This document shows positions 1 through 7,908 of a DNA stretch of 64,000 nt, piece after piece (positions within the stretch are counted from its first letter, which is position 1; each line of letters begins with the position of its first letter). The position numbers were made by a program, and so were the translations under genes. Under the pieces are notes generated by a model. The model searched no databases, was not told where the DNA came from, and was given only the letters and a program-made list of their open reading frames with translations. This DNA comes from Arthrobacter sp. efr-133-TYG-118 (GTDB lineage Bacteria > Actinomycetota > Actinomycetes > Actinomycetales > Micrococcaceae): assembly GCF_030209755.1 (NCBI RefSeq), contig NZ_JARVRH010000033.1, positions 1-64,000 of the forward strand, written 5' to 3'.

Positions 1-551
1 TGAAGGGCATCTACCTGCTGGCCCCGGCGAAAACCGACGGCCCCCGGGCCCAGCTCCTGGCCTCCGGCGTCTCGGTCCCCTGGGCCCTGGAAGCCCAGAA
101 ACTCCTCGCCCAGGACTGGGGAGTCTCCGCCGACGTCTGGTCCGTGACCTCCTGGAACGAACTCCGACGCGACGGACTCGCCGCCGAAGAACACGCCTTC
201 CTGAACCCCGGCGAAGAACCCCGCACCCCGTTCGTCGCCCAGCAACTCGCCGGCGCCACCGGACCGGTCATCGCCGTCACCGACTACATGAAGGCCGTCC
301 CGGACCAGATCCGCCAATTCATCCCCAACGAATTCGCCTCCCTCGGCGCCGACGGCTTCGGATTCTCCGACACCCGCCAAGCCGCACGCCGCTTCTTCAA
401 AAACGACACCCACTCCATCGTCGTGAAGACCCTGCAACTCCTCGCCCGCCGAGGCGAAGTTGACGCCCAGGCGGCGGCCCAGGCAATCGAGAAGTACAGT
501 CTCCTCGATGTCAACGCCGGCACCACCGGAGGGGCAGGCGGCGAAAGCTAA
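1..551 (+). CDS. aceE: Pyruvate dehydrogenase E1 component, homodimeric type (3' end only)
   Basis: Only the last ~182 codons are in the window; the frame is open from base 3 to a TAA at 549-551. The protein is the C-terminal transketolase-like domain of the thiamine-diphosphate-dependent, homodimeric pyruvate dehydrogenase E1 that feeds acetyl-CoA into the TCA cycle and lipid synthesis. Recognisable pieces are VIAVTDYMKAVPDQI, the FGFSDTRQAARRFF stretch and a C-terminal ALxxI-like helix. The tail after residue ~170 of this fragment is a low-complexity Gly/Ala end. It is followed by a strong terminator and then by the fatty acid synthesis locus, a neighbourhood seen in other actinobacteria, which makes metabolic sense because its product is the precursor for FabD/FabH. 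Confidence 0.93.
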   Translation, partial: KGIYLLAPAKTDGPRAQLLASGVSVPWALEAQKLLAQDWGVSADVWSVTSWNELRRDGLAAEEHAFLNPGEEPRTPFVAQQLAGATGPVIAVTDYMKAVPDQIRQFIPNEFASLGADGFGFSDTRQAARRFFKNDTHSIVVKTLQLLARRGEVDAQAAAQAIEKYSLLDVNAGTTGGAGGES

Positions 552-575
552 GCCTCCAGCGAAGCCAGGCAACAT

Positions 576-620
576 CCCGACGGCGGCCGGCACCGAAAGG
601 TGCGGGCCGCCGTCGGGCTT
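576..620 (+). terminator. Rho-independent terminator of aceE
   Basis: A perfect 13-bp GC-rich inverted repeat (576-588 with 605-617) is extended by an inner 5-bp stem around a GAAA tetraloop and followed by CTTTAA. It begins 24 nt after the aceE stop and separates aceE from fasR. Confidence 0.85.
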
Positions 621-692
621 TAACACCCGGGCTTCAACAATCGCCGGACAACACCAATCGACGCACCCAGCACGTGATGCGCACCAAACGTA

Positions 693-711
693 GTTGTAGC
701 CTTCGCACAAA
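693..711. promoter_or_regulatory. Candidate FasR operator upstream of fasR
   Basis: The 19-nt element has the form GTTGTAGNCTTCNNACAAA and matches the element at 1995-2013 in 16 of 19 positions. It is an imperfect inverted repeat (TTGTAG / GCACAA around 5 nt). Its position directly before the regulator gene suggests autoregulation. That it is bound by FasR is inference. Confidence 0.5.
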
Positions 712-746
712 TGGAGCTTGTGGATGATGCGCCGTATGCTCAAGGC

Positions 747-1991
747 ATGGCAGAGCCGATTCAAACCCCCGCAAAACGCAAAGCGGCTGCGCGCACGGTA
801 ACACCGGAAAAGGCGGAGACCCTCAAGCGCCTCCGCGCCAATGTGGGGCAATTGTCCACCACCACCATGCGCAAGCTTGAGAAATCGTTGCCTTGGTACA
901 GCCGGCTGAGCTCCGACGAACGTTCAGCCTTGGGCCTGGTTGCCCAAAACGGAATCGCCGCTTTCGTGACGTGGTACGAAAGGCCGAGCTCGCCGTCGTG
1001 GATCCTGACGGACGTCTTCGGCAATGCTCCCACGGAGCTGACCCGCTCCATCAGCCTGCAAAAGGCCCTCCAGCTGATCAGGATCGTCGTCGAGGTAGTC
1101 GAGGACCAGGTCCCCGTAATCGCTCCCGAAGCCGACCAGCCTTCTTTGCGCGAAGCGGTCCTCCGCTATTCGCGCGAAGTGGCATTCGCTGCCGCGGATG
1201 TATATGCCCGCGCCGCCGAATCCCGCGGTTCCTGGGACACCAGGCTCGAAGCCCTGATTGTGGACGCTATCCTCCGTGGCGAGAATACCGACGCCCTTCG
1301 TTCCCGGATCGCGGCCCTCGGCTGGAAGGCCCAGGAGCGCTTCACGGTGATGGTCGGAAACTCGCCGTCGGAACCAAGCGCAAGCTATGTGAGCGAGTTG
1401 CGCCGGACCGCGGGACGCTACGCGGAGGACGCCCTCGTGGGCATCCAGGGCGACCGCCTCATCCTGATTCTGGGTGGCGTGCAAGACCGGGACACCGCGT
1501 ACCTGAAACTCAGCGAGCTTTTTGCCCCCGGCGCGGTGGTCTACGGACCGGAGGCCGGCTCCCTCTTGGAGGCAAGCAGCTCTGCCCAAGCGGCCTTTGC
1601 AGGGCTCACCGCCGCCAAGGCTTGGCCTTCGGCTCCGCGACCGGTAGCCGCGGACGACCTCCTCCCGGAGCGCGTAGTCTCCGGTGACGACGCTGCCCGC
1701 CGTTCCCTCATCAAGAACATTTACCGGCCCCTGCTGGCCGCTTCCAACGGCCTTGTTGAAACCCTCAGCACCTATTTGGAACTTGGCCATTCCCTCGAAG
1801 CAACTGCCCGCGAGCTGTTCGTCCACGCAAACACGGTGCGGTATCGTCTCAAGCGCGTCTGCGACGTCACAGGGTGGGATCCGCTCCTCCCCCGGGAGGC
1901 TTTCGTGCTCCAAACTGCGTTGGTCGTGGGCAGGCTTTCGGCCCAGCCAAAGGCGACGTCGGAGCGTCACGGTACCCGATCCGCGGGTTGA
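747..1991 (+). CDS. fasR: FasR-like PucR-family transcriptional regulator of fatty acid synthesis
   Basis: The protein has 414 residues from the ATG at 747. The C-terminal ~60 residues are a PucR-type helix-turn-helix: LVETLSTYLELGHSLE, then ATARELFVHANTVRYRLKR. The N-terminal two thirds resemble the ligand/GGDEF-like region of PucR/CdaR regulators. Immediately downstream are fabD, fabH, acpP and fabF; in Streptomyces coelicolor a protein of this type in this place (FasR) binds the fabD promoter and is needed for its expression, so the same role is inferred here. An upstream in-frame ATG at 711 has no ribosome binding site and touches a conserved regulatory element, so 747 (weak AAGG upstream) is preferred. 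Confidence 0.85.
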   Translation: MAEPIQTPAKRKAAARTVTPEKAETLKRLRANVGQLSTTTMRKLEKSLPWYSRLSSDERSALGLVAQNGIAAFVTWYERPSSPSWILTDVFGNAPTELTRSISLQKALQLIRIVVEVVEDQVPVIAPEADQPSLREAVLRYSREVAFAAADVYARAAESRGSWDTRLEALIVDAILRGENTDALRSRIAALGWKAQERFTVMVGNSPSEPSASYVSELRRTAGRYAEDALVGIQGDRLILILGGVQDRDTAYLKLSELFAPGAVVYGPEAGSLLEASSSAQAAFAGLTAAKAWPSAPRPVAADDLLPERVVSGDDAARRSLIKNIYRPLLAASNGLVETLSTYLELGHSLEATARELFVHANTVRYRLKRVCDVTGWDPLLPREAFVLQTALVVGRLSAQPKATSERHGTRSAG

Positions 1992-1994
1992 ACC

Positions 1995-2013
1995 GTTGTA
2001 GACTTCCTACAAA
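1995..2013. promoter_or_regulatory. Candidate FasR operator upstream of the fab operon
   Basis: A perfect 6-bp inverted repeat, TTGTAG-N5-CTACAA (1996-2012), lies in the fasR-fabD gap 67 nt before fabD. It matches the element before fasR in 16 of 19 positions. A shared palindrome before the regulator and before its presumed target operon is what an operator of that regulator would look like; binding itself is inference. Confidence 0.55.
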
Positions 2014-2079
2014 CTGACCCAGTGAGCTTGGTGTACGCAAACACCAGTAGTTCACGCGGCAATTTGGAAAGCTGGTTAC

Positions 2080-3009
2080 GTGCTTGCAATCGTCTGCCCT
2101 GGACAGGGCTCCCAGACCCCTGGATTTTTGGCCCCTTGGCTGGAGCTCCCTTCCGTAGAAGGCCATTTGGCCTCCCTGAGCGAAATCGCAGGCATCGACC
2201 TCAAGGCCCACGGCACCACCTCCGATGAAGAAACCATCAAGGACACTGCCGTCGCGCAGCCCTTGATTGTTGCCGCGGGGCTCGTGGCAGCGAAATCGCT
2301 GTTCGACGTCGAACTCAGTACCCTTCCGATCGTCCTTGCCGGCCACTCGGTCGGGGAGATCACGGCCTCGGCGCTTGCGGGTGTCCTGAGCGAGGAAGAA
2401 GCCATGACGTTCGTCCGCGAGCGTGCCAACAACATGGCCGCCGCCGCCGCCGTCACCCCCACCGGAATGAGTGCCGTCGTCGGCGGCGATCCGGCCGAGG
2501 TGCTGTCCGCTATAGAGGCCGCCGGCGCGACTCCCGCGAACGTCAACGGCGCGGGCCAGACCGTTGCCGCAGGCACGTTCGAACAGCTCCAGGCACTGGC
2601 TGACAACCCGCCGGCCAAGGCCAGGGTCATCCCGCTGAAGGTCGCCGGAGCATTCCACACCTCCCACATGGCTCCGGCCGTGAGCGCGCTTGAAGCACTG
2701 CGGCCGTCGCTCAAGCCGCAGGCTCCCACGGTTCCCCTGCTCTCGAACTTCGACGGCCAGGAGGTCACGGACGGCGGCGCCGCCGTCGAAAGCCTGATCG
2801 CCCAGGTCTCGCGCCCGGTGCGTTGGGACCTGTGCATGGAGAACCTCGTCCAGCGCGGAGTCACCGGACTCATCGAGCTGGCACCGGCCGGCACCCTGGC
2901 CGGCCTCGCCAAGCGCGGCATGCCCGGCGTGAAAACCGTTGCCGTCAAGACCCCGGAAGATTTGTCCGCGGCACTTGCACTCTTCGCGGAATTGGAAGGA
3001 GACGCATGA
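2080..3009 (+). CDS. fabD: Malonyl-CoA:ACP transacylase
   Basis: FabD moves malonyl groups from CoA to acyl carrier protein, supplying the extender unit for type II fatty acid synthesis in the cytosol. The 309-residue protein has the usual length. It shows GQGSQ at residues 8-12, the nucleophile elbow GHSVGE with Ser90, and the second catalytic residue His193 in AFHTSHM. Translation starts at a GTG preceded by GGAAAG. It is the first gene of the fabD-fabH-acpP-fabF operon and overlaps fabH by 4 nt (ATGA), indicating translational coupling. Confidence 0.97.
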   Translation: MLAIVCPGQGSQTPGFLAPWLELPSVEGHLASLSEIAGIDLKAHGTTSDEETIKDTAVAQPLIVAAGLVAAKSLFDVELSTLPIVLAGHSVGEITASALAGVLSEEEAMTFVRERANNMAAAAAVTPTGMSAVVGGDPAEVLSAIEAAGATPANVNGAGQTVAAGTFEQLQALADNPPAKARVIPLKVAGAFHTSHMAPAVSALEALRPSLKPQAPTVPLLSNFDGQEVTDGGAAVESLIAQVSRPVRWDLCMENLVQRGVTGLIELAPAGTLAGLAKRGMPGVKTVAVKTPEDLSAALALFAELEGDA

Positions 3010-4067
3010 GCGCCCCCGTACTCAAGCAAGCACCGACGAGGGAATATTCACGCATTGTCGGAATCGGGGCATACCGCCCGGACATCATCGTCACCAACGA
3101 CGACGTCTGCCAGTGGATCGATTCCTCGGACGAATGGATCCGCCAACGCACCGGTATCGTGACCCGCCACCGCGCCGCAGCCAATGTCAGCGTGATCGAC
3201 ATGGCCGAGGGGGCCGCCCGTGAGGCACTCAAGCAGGCCGGCATTGAGGCTTCCCGGCTGGGTGCCGTCATCATCTCCACCGTCACGCACCCGTATGCCA
3301 CGCCGTCCGCGGCTGCCGCCCTCGCCGACCGTTTGGGGGCCACCCCGGCACCGGCCTTCGACATTTCCGCGGCGTGTGCAGGCTACTGTTACGGCATTGC
3401 CCAGGGCGATGCCCTGGTCCGATCGGGCGCGGCTGAATACGTCCTGGTGGTCGGCGCTGAGAAGCTCTCAGACGTCATCGACAACCATGAACGAACCATT
3501 TCCTTCCTCCTTGGCGACGGTGCCGGCGCAGTGATCATCGGCCCGTCCGACACGCCCGGCATTGCCCCGTCAGTCTGGGGATCCGATGGCAGCAAGTGGA
3601 ACGCGATCGGGATGACGCATTCCCTTGACGAAGTCCGCAACCTTGGTGAGACTGCCCGTCATTCGGATGAATCCGACGATCAGGCCATTATTTCCGCAGC
3701 GCAGGATGTTTGGCCGACGCTCCGACAGGACGGCCAAACGGTCTTCCGTTGGGCTGTCTGGGAAATGGCGAAGGTTGCCCAGCAAGCCCTCGACGCCGCA
3801 GGGATTGAAGCCTCGGATCTGGCAGCGTTTGTCCCGCACCAGGCGAACATGCGGATCATCGATGAAATGGTCAAGAAGCTCAAACTTCCCGAAACCGTGG
3901 TGGTTGCGCGGGACATCGCTGATGCGGGAAACACTTCTGCCGCCTCCATTCCGCTGGCCACCCACCGACTCCTCAAGGAGAACCCAGCGCTCAGCGGTGG
4001 CCTTGCCCTGCAGATCGGCTTCGGTGCCGGTCTTGTGTTTGGTGCCCAGGTAATCGTTCTTCCGTAG
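3006..4067 (+). CDS. fabH: Beta-ketoacyl-ACP synthase III
   Basis: FabH condenses a short acyl-CoA primer with malonyl-ACP and so starts each fatty acid chain; in this group the primers are mainly branched-chain acyl-CoAs. The 353-residue protein carries the Cys-His-Asn triad: Cys124 (SAACAGYCYG), His278 (VPHQANMRI) and Asn309 (DAGNTSAAS). The ATG at 3006 overlaps the fabD stop, so longer in-frame readings upstream are not needed. It is about 20-30 residues longer than the E. coli enzyme, partly at the N-terminus and partly in an insert near residues 210-240. Confidence 0.96.
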   Translation: MSAPVLKQAPTREYSRIVGIGAYRPDIIVTNDDVCQWIDSSDEWIRQRTGIVTRHRAAANVSVIDMAEGAAREALKQAGIEASRLGAVIISTVTHPYATPSAAAALADRLGATPAPAFDISAACAGYCYGIAQGDALVRSGAAEYVLVVGAEKLSDVIDNHERTISFLLGDGAGAVIIGPSDTPGIAPSVWGSDGSKWNAIGMTHSLDEVRNLGETARHSDESDDQAIISAAQDVWPTLRQDGQTVFRWAVWEMAKVAQQALDAAGIEASDLAAFVPHQANMRIIDEMVKKLKLPETVVVARDIADAGNTSAASIPLATHRLLKENPALSGGLALQIGFGAGLVFGAQVIVLP

Positions 4068-4177
4068 TTTCGGACCGCGCCTACCTTCCAATTGAATAGT
4101 GCTTTGAAACCCAAGCCGTAACCGCGGTTTGCCCCCATTTCCGGCAATAGCCGGCACAACAAGAAAAGGAGCCAACA

Positions 4178-4423
4178 ATGGCTAGCAACGAAGAAATCCT
4201 GGCCGGCCTGGCTGAAATCGTGAACGAAGAGACCGGCCTCGCCACCGAAGCCGTGGAGCTGGACAAGTCCTTCACCGAGGACCTGGACATCGACTCCATC
4301 TCCATGATGACGATCGTCGTCAACGCTGAAGAGAAGTTCGGCGTCCGCATCCCGGACGAAGAGGTCAAGAACCTCAAGACCGTCGGCGACGCCGTCAACT
4401 TCATCTCGAACGCACAGGCCTAG
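4178..4423 (+). CDS. acpP: Acyl carrier protein
   Basis: An 81-residue acidic protein with the phosphopantetheine attachment serine at residue 40 in DLDIDSISMM. It carries growing acyl chains between FabD, FabH, FabF and the reductases. The start ATG follows an AAGGAG ribosome binding site at good spacing, stronger than those of its neighbours, as expected for a protein needed in excess. It lies 110 nt after fabH and is followed by a strong hairpin before fabF. Confidence 0.97.
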   Translation: MASNEEILAGLAEIVNEETGLATEAVELDKSFTEDLDIDSISMMTIVVNAEEKFGVRIPDEEVKNLKTVGDAVNFISNAQA

Positions 4424-4435
4424 CCTGGCCTCAAC

Positions 4436-4481
4436 TGTGCCGGACTTCGGGTGCGCCCTGTTGCATCCGAAGCCCGGCACA
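4436..4481 (+). other. Intergenic hairpin between acpP and fabF
   Basis: A 15-bp stem with one mismatch (4436-4450 with 4467-4481, 16-nt loop) begins 12 nt after the acpP stop. It has no immediate T-tract; a run of six T lies about 20 nt further on. It could be a partial terminator or a 3' stabiliser that raises acpP mRNA over fabF mRNA. Confidence 0.6.
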
Positions 4482-4563
4482 GCTGCTATATCTCCCAAAG
4501 TTTTTTCCTGCCTCCCCCGTGAGAACAGCACGTGGGTTGGCTGATCCGACAGAGAGTGATCGC

Positions 4564-5799
4564 ATGGCACGCAAAGTAGTCATAACCGGTCTGGGCGCTA
4601 CAACGCCCATCGGCGGCGACGTCCCCACGATGTGGAAGAACGCGCTCAAAGGGGTCTCCGGTGCCCACACACTCGAGGACGAGTGGGTTGCCAAGTATGA
4701 CCTTCCGGTCCACTTTGCCGCCCGGTGCTCGACGCCGGCCCTCGAGGTTCTGAGCCGGGTTGAAGCCAAGCGCATGGACCCGTCCACCCAATTCGGTGTC
4801 ATCGCCGCCCGCGAAGCATGGGCAGATTCCGGTATCACCGAAATCGACCACGATCGACTTGCCGTGGCTTTCGCCACGGGCATCGGCGGCGTCTGGACGC
4901 TCCTGGACGCTTGGGACACGCTGAGGGAAAAGGGCCCCCGCCGGGTCCTGCCCATGACGGTCCCGATGCTCATGCCGAACGGCGTCGCCGCTGCGGTGAG
5001 CCTTGACCTTGGTGCCCGCGCCGGTGCGCACACCCCGGTTTCGGCTTGCGCTTCCGGCACCGAAGCGATGCACCTCGGCCTCGATCTCATCCGCTCGGGC
5101 AAGGCCGACGTCGTCGTGTGCGGTGGTGCCGAAGCCGCCATCCACCCGATGCCCCTCGCGGCGTTTTCCTCGATGCAGGCGCTCTCCCGCCGCAATGACG
5201 ATCCTGAGCACGCTTCGCGGCCATACGACCGCGACCGCGACGGCTTCGTCATGGGCGAAGGCGCCGGCGCCCTGGTCCTTGAAGCCGAAGAGCACGCGAT
5301 CGCCCGCGGCGCGCGCATCTACGCTGAGCTCGCCGGTACTTCCGTCACAGCTGACGCCTACCACATCACGGCACCGGACCCGGAAGGCCTGGGCGCTACC
5401 CGCGCTTTGAAGGCTGCCATGTTCGACGGACGCATCCAGGCCGAGGACGTCGTGCACGTCAACGCCCACGCCACCTCGACGCCTGTCGGCGACAAGCCCG
5501 AGTACACGGCGCTCCGCGCCGCACTGGGCGCCCACGTCGACAATGTGGCAGTCTCCGCTACCAAGTCGCAGATGGGCCACCTGTTGGGCGCTTCAGGGGC
5601 CGTAGAAGCAGTGCTGACAGTTCTTGCCGTCTACGAACGCCGGGCTCCGTTGACCATCAACCTTGAGAACCAGGATCCGGAGATCCCGCTCGACGTCGTC
5701 ACTTCGGCACGAACTTTGCCCGCCGGTGACATCGTCGCTTTGAGCAACTCCTTCGGTTTCGGTGGCCACAACGCGGTCATCGCCATCCGCAACGTCTGA
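4564..5799 (+). CDS. fabF: Beta-ketoacyl-ACP synthase II
   Basis: FabF performs the elongating condensations of acyl-ACP with malonyl-ACP. The 411-residue protein has the Cys-His-His triad: Cys162 (SACASGTEAMH), His302 (NAHATSTPVGD) and His339 (MGHLLGASGAVEA). The start MARKVVITGLG at 4564 fits the family N-terminus; an upstream in-frame reading lacks conserved residues. It is the last gene of the fab operon and is followed by a perfect-stem terminator. Confidence 0.97.
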   Translation: MARKVVITGLGATTPIGGDVPTMWKNALKGVSGAHTLEDEWVAKYDLPVHFAARCSTPALEVLSRVEAKRMDPSTQFGVIAAREAWADSGITEIDHDRLAVAFATGIGGVWTLLDAWDTLREKGPRRVLPMTVPMLMPNGVAAAVSLDLGARAGAHTPVSACASGTEAMHLGLDLIRSGKADVVVCGGAEAAIHPMPLAAFSSMQALSRRNDDPEHASRPYDRDRDGFVMGEGAGALVLEAEEHAIARGARIYAELAGTSVTADAYHITAPDPEGLGATRALKAAMFDGRIQAEDVVHVNAHATSTPVGDKPEYTALRAALGAHVDNVAVSATKSQMGHLLGASGAVEAVLTVLAVYERRAPLTINLENQDPEIPLDVVTSARTLPAGDIVALSNSFGFGGHNAVIAIRNV

Positions 5800-5847
5800 C
5801 CCCGTCGCGGCCGGTTCGAGGCACAAGCCAAGCACAATGCAGGCACA

Positions 5848-5884
5848 AGAGGAGGGCCCCACCGTGGTGGGGCCCTCCTCTTTG
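5848..5884. terminator. Terminator between fabF and the DUF3145 gene
   Basis: A 16-bp perfect stem (5848-5863 with 5866-5881) with a minimal loop is followed by TTT on the + strand. The two flanking genes converge on it, so it may serve both directions. Confidence 0.85.
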
Positions 5885-5914
5885 CTATGGAAATCCTTCT
5901 CGGTACTTTGTTCC

Positions 5915-6418
5915 CTAACCGACCTGGTGGAGCCAACGGACAGGGGCGCCTTCGGCGGCATGCCGGAACGGCTCGAGTTCTTCGTCCCAGGCCTCACCGA
6001 GCGCCAAGGACAGCTCATGGTAGACAGCGGCAGGATCTCCCGCCCCTGACTCGTAGGCGTAGCGGATGCGGTCTTCAGTCACCATGATATTGCCGTGGAC
6101 ATCGGTGACGGCATGGAAAATACCCAGCTCCGGTGTGTGCGACCAACGCGCCCCGTCCACGCCTTGGCTCGGCTCCTCGGTGACTTCGTAGCGGAGGTGC
6201 GCCCAACCTCGCAGTGCCGAAGCCAATTGGGCACCCGTTCCAGGGACTCCTGCCCAGGAGAGCTCGGCGCGGAACATTCCGGGGGCGGCAGGTTGAGGGG
6301 TCCACTCAAGATCGGTCCGCTTGTCAACGACCGATCCGATGGCCCACTCAACGTGAGGGCACAACGCGGTAGGGGCCGAATGCACAAACAAGACACCGCG
6401 GGTTATTGCAACAGACAT
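5915..6418 (-). CDS. DUF3145 domain-containing protein
   Basis: A 167-residue protein of the actinobacteria-restricted DUF3145 family, recognised from its opening ITRGVLFVHSAPTALCPHVE and the later RYEVTEEPS and DRIRYAYESG stretches. No catalytic motif, signal peptide or membrane segment is visible; the function is unknown. The start at MSVAITRG is chosen because the family begins there; four upstream in-frame residues are dispensable. Synteny with fabF is common in actinobacteria, but no functional link is established. Confidence 0.88.
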   Translation of the reverse strand: MSVAITRGVLFVHSAPTALCPHVEWAIGSVVDKRTDLEWTPQPAAPGMFRAELSWAGVPGTGAQLASALRGWAHLRYEVTEEPSQGVDGARWSHTPELGIFHAVTDVHGNIMVTEDRIRYAYESGAGDPAAVYHELSLALGEAWDEELEPFRHAAEGAPVRWLHQVG

Positions 6419-6677
6419 TCCATCCTCCATAGCTGTAGGTACGTCTTCCCCAACGACCTCTGCCTGGATGAAATTTGCTGCGCGGGTGCCGCGCCGTTCC
6501 GGTTTCCCTACCTATCTATGATTTTTTCCGCAGCGGAAGAACATTCAAGTTTAGGTTGAAAGTTTCCCCACAGTGCTTTCATTTTGCCGTACGGACCGGA
6601 ATTACGCCAGTGCGATTCCCGGACGGGCGGTTTTCCTCCCTTGGGACTCCTCGAAGTGTTGCACGGTTTCCAGGTCT

Positions 6678-7604
6678 TCATGCCCGGGGGTGGGCTTGTT
6701 GGTAGCTCTTGCGAAGCCGGTCGACCGACACATGGGTGTAGATCTGGGTTGTTGCGAGGCTGCTGTGCCCCAGGATTTCCTGCACGGCACGCAGGTGCGC
6801 ACCGCCGTCGAGCAAGTGGGTGGCGGCGGTGTGCCGCAGGGCGTGGGGTCCGGTTGCCGCCGTGTCCCCCAGGGCCGTCAGCAGGTCGTTAACGACGCTG
6901 CGGGCCTGGCGCTGATCGATGCGGTTGCCCCTTGAACTGAGAAAGAGTGCCGGTCCGCTGCGCTCGTTTGCTAGCCGCGGACGGCCGCGGCGGAGCCAGT
7001 CGTCGACGGCGAGCGCGGCCGGGACCCCATAGGGCACCGTCCGTTCCTTGTTGCCTTTGCCGAGCACACGGAGAGTCCGGCGATCCGGATCGAGATCATC
7101 AATGTCCAGGCCGGCGAGTTCGCCGACGCGGATCCCCGTGGCGTAGAGCAATTCGACGACGGCGCGGTTCCTCAGCGGCATCGGAGAGCCGTCCGCGGCT
7201 GCCTCCGACAGGTTTTCGAAGATCCTGGAGACCTGCTGCTGATGAAGGACACCAGGGAGCGTGTGCTCCCGCTTGGGGGCTTGGAGGCGAAGAGCCGGGT
7301 CCGAGGCGATGAGCTCTTCCCGCAGGGCCCAGGAGGTGAATGCGCGGGCTGTCGCGGCATGACGGGCGAGTGTCGCCCTGGACCGGCCGGATTCGCTTTG
7401 CGCCCCGAGCCAACGCCGAAGGGTGCCAAGCTCCAAGGCCGCGAGCTCCACCACGCCCTCCGCGGCGGCGAATCGGAGCAGGTTCTCAACGTCGGCGATG
7501 TAAGCCCTTACTGTGTGGGCGGACCTGGCCCGTTCGCTTTCGAGGTAACGCCGGAAGTCCTGAACGGACCCGGCGAGTGCTTCGGGGAGCGGTTTCTCTT
7601 GCAC
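6678..7604 (-). CDS. xerC: Tyrosine recombinase XerC
   Basis: XerC acts with XerD at dif to resolve chromosome dimers. The 308-residue protein has an N-terminal SAM-like core-binding domain (about residues 10-95) and a C-terminal catalytic domain with Arg159 (GIRVGEL), Lys183 (GKGNKER), His254 and Arg257 (HALRHTAATHLL), His280 (LGHSS) and the nucleophile Tyr289 (TTQIYTHV). The GTG start at 7604 gives the usual length; an in-frame GTG at 7649 would add 15 residues without conservation. It follows dprA and a small membrane protein on the same strand, the usual dprA-xerC neighbourhood. Confidence 0.93.
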   Translation of the reverse strand: MQEKPLPEALAGSVQDFRRYLESERARSAHTVRAYIADVENLLRFAAAEGVVELAALELGTLRRWLGAQSESGRSRATLARHAATARAFTSWALREELIASDPALRLQAPKREHTLPGVLHQQQVSRIFENLSEAAADGSPMPLRNRAVVELLYATGIRVGELAGLDIDDLDPDRRTLRVLGKGNKERTVPYGVPAALAVDDWLRRGRPRLANERSGPALFLSSRGNRIDQRQARSVVNDLLTALGDTAATGPHALRHTAATHLLDGGAHLRAVQEILGHSSLATTQIYTHVSVDRLRKSYQQAHPRA

Positions 7605-7661
7605 CCCTCCACTGTGCCAGCCGCAGGGCCGGAGGGGTGGCATCGCCACGTTCGGCCATCT

Positions 7662-7853
7662 TCACCTTTGACCGATGGACCTGTAAATCCTGTAGTACTG
7701 CCACAGGAGCAACCCCTGCCAGACTGCGAAAAGAATCCAAAGCCATGCCGGGCCAGTGCCGCCTTGGACGAACAAGACGGCTCCCAGGATCAGAAAGAGA
7801 CCGATTTGCTGTCCAATCACGAACCTCGCGGGCTGCGCCCTTGACTTCATCAT
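7662..7853 (-). CDS. Small two-helix membrane protein
   Basis: A 63-residue product with two hydrophobic segments (IGLFLILGAVLFV and WLWILFAVWQGLLLWQYY) separated by a short Gly/Thr turn, and basic ends. It fits between dprA and xerC on their strand with small gaps. I recognise no family. The start is uncertain: ATG at 7853 (AGGGA upstream) is preferred over a TTG at 7874. Confidence 0.6.
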   Translation of the reverse strand: MMKSRAQPARFVIGQQIGLFLILGAVLFVQGGTGPAWLWILFAVWQGLLLWQYYRIYRSIGQR

Positions 7854-7908
7854 GTCCACATCATCCCTGCTCAAGAGAGATTGGTCTCGGGGGGCAACTA
7901 TCCACAGC

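Noticed and set aside
711..746. Upstream ATG for the FasR-like gene
   Set aside because: No ribosome binding site, and the codon touches the conserved 19-nt regulatory element; 747 is better.
6526..6538. 13-bp palindrome TTCCGC-A-GCGGAA near a T-run in the DUF3145 / xerC gap
   Set aside because: Orientation of the T-run does not make a terminator for xerC and there is no second copy or other support for an operator.
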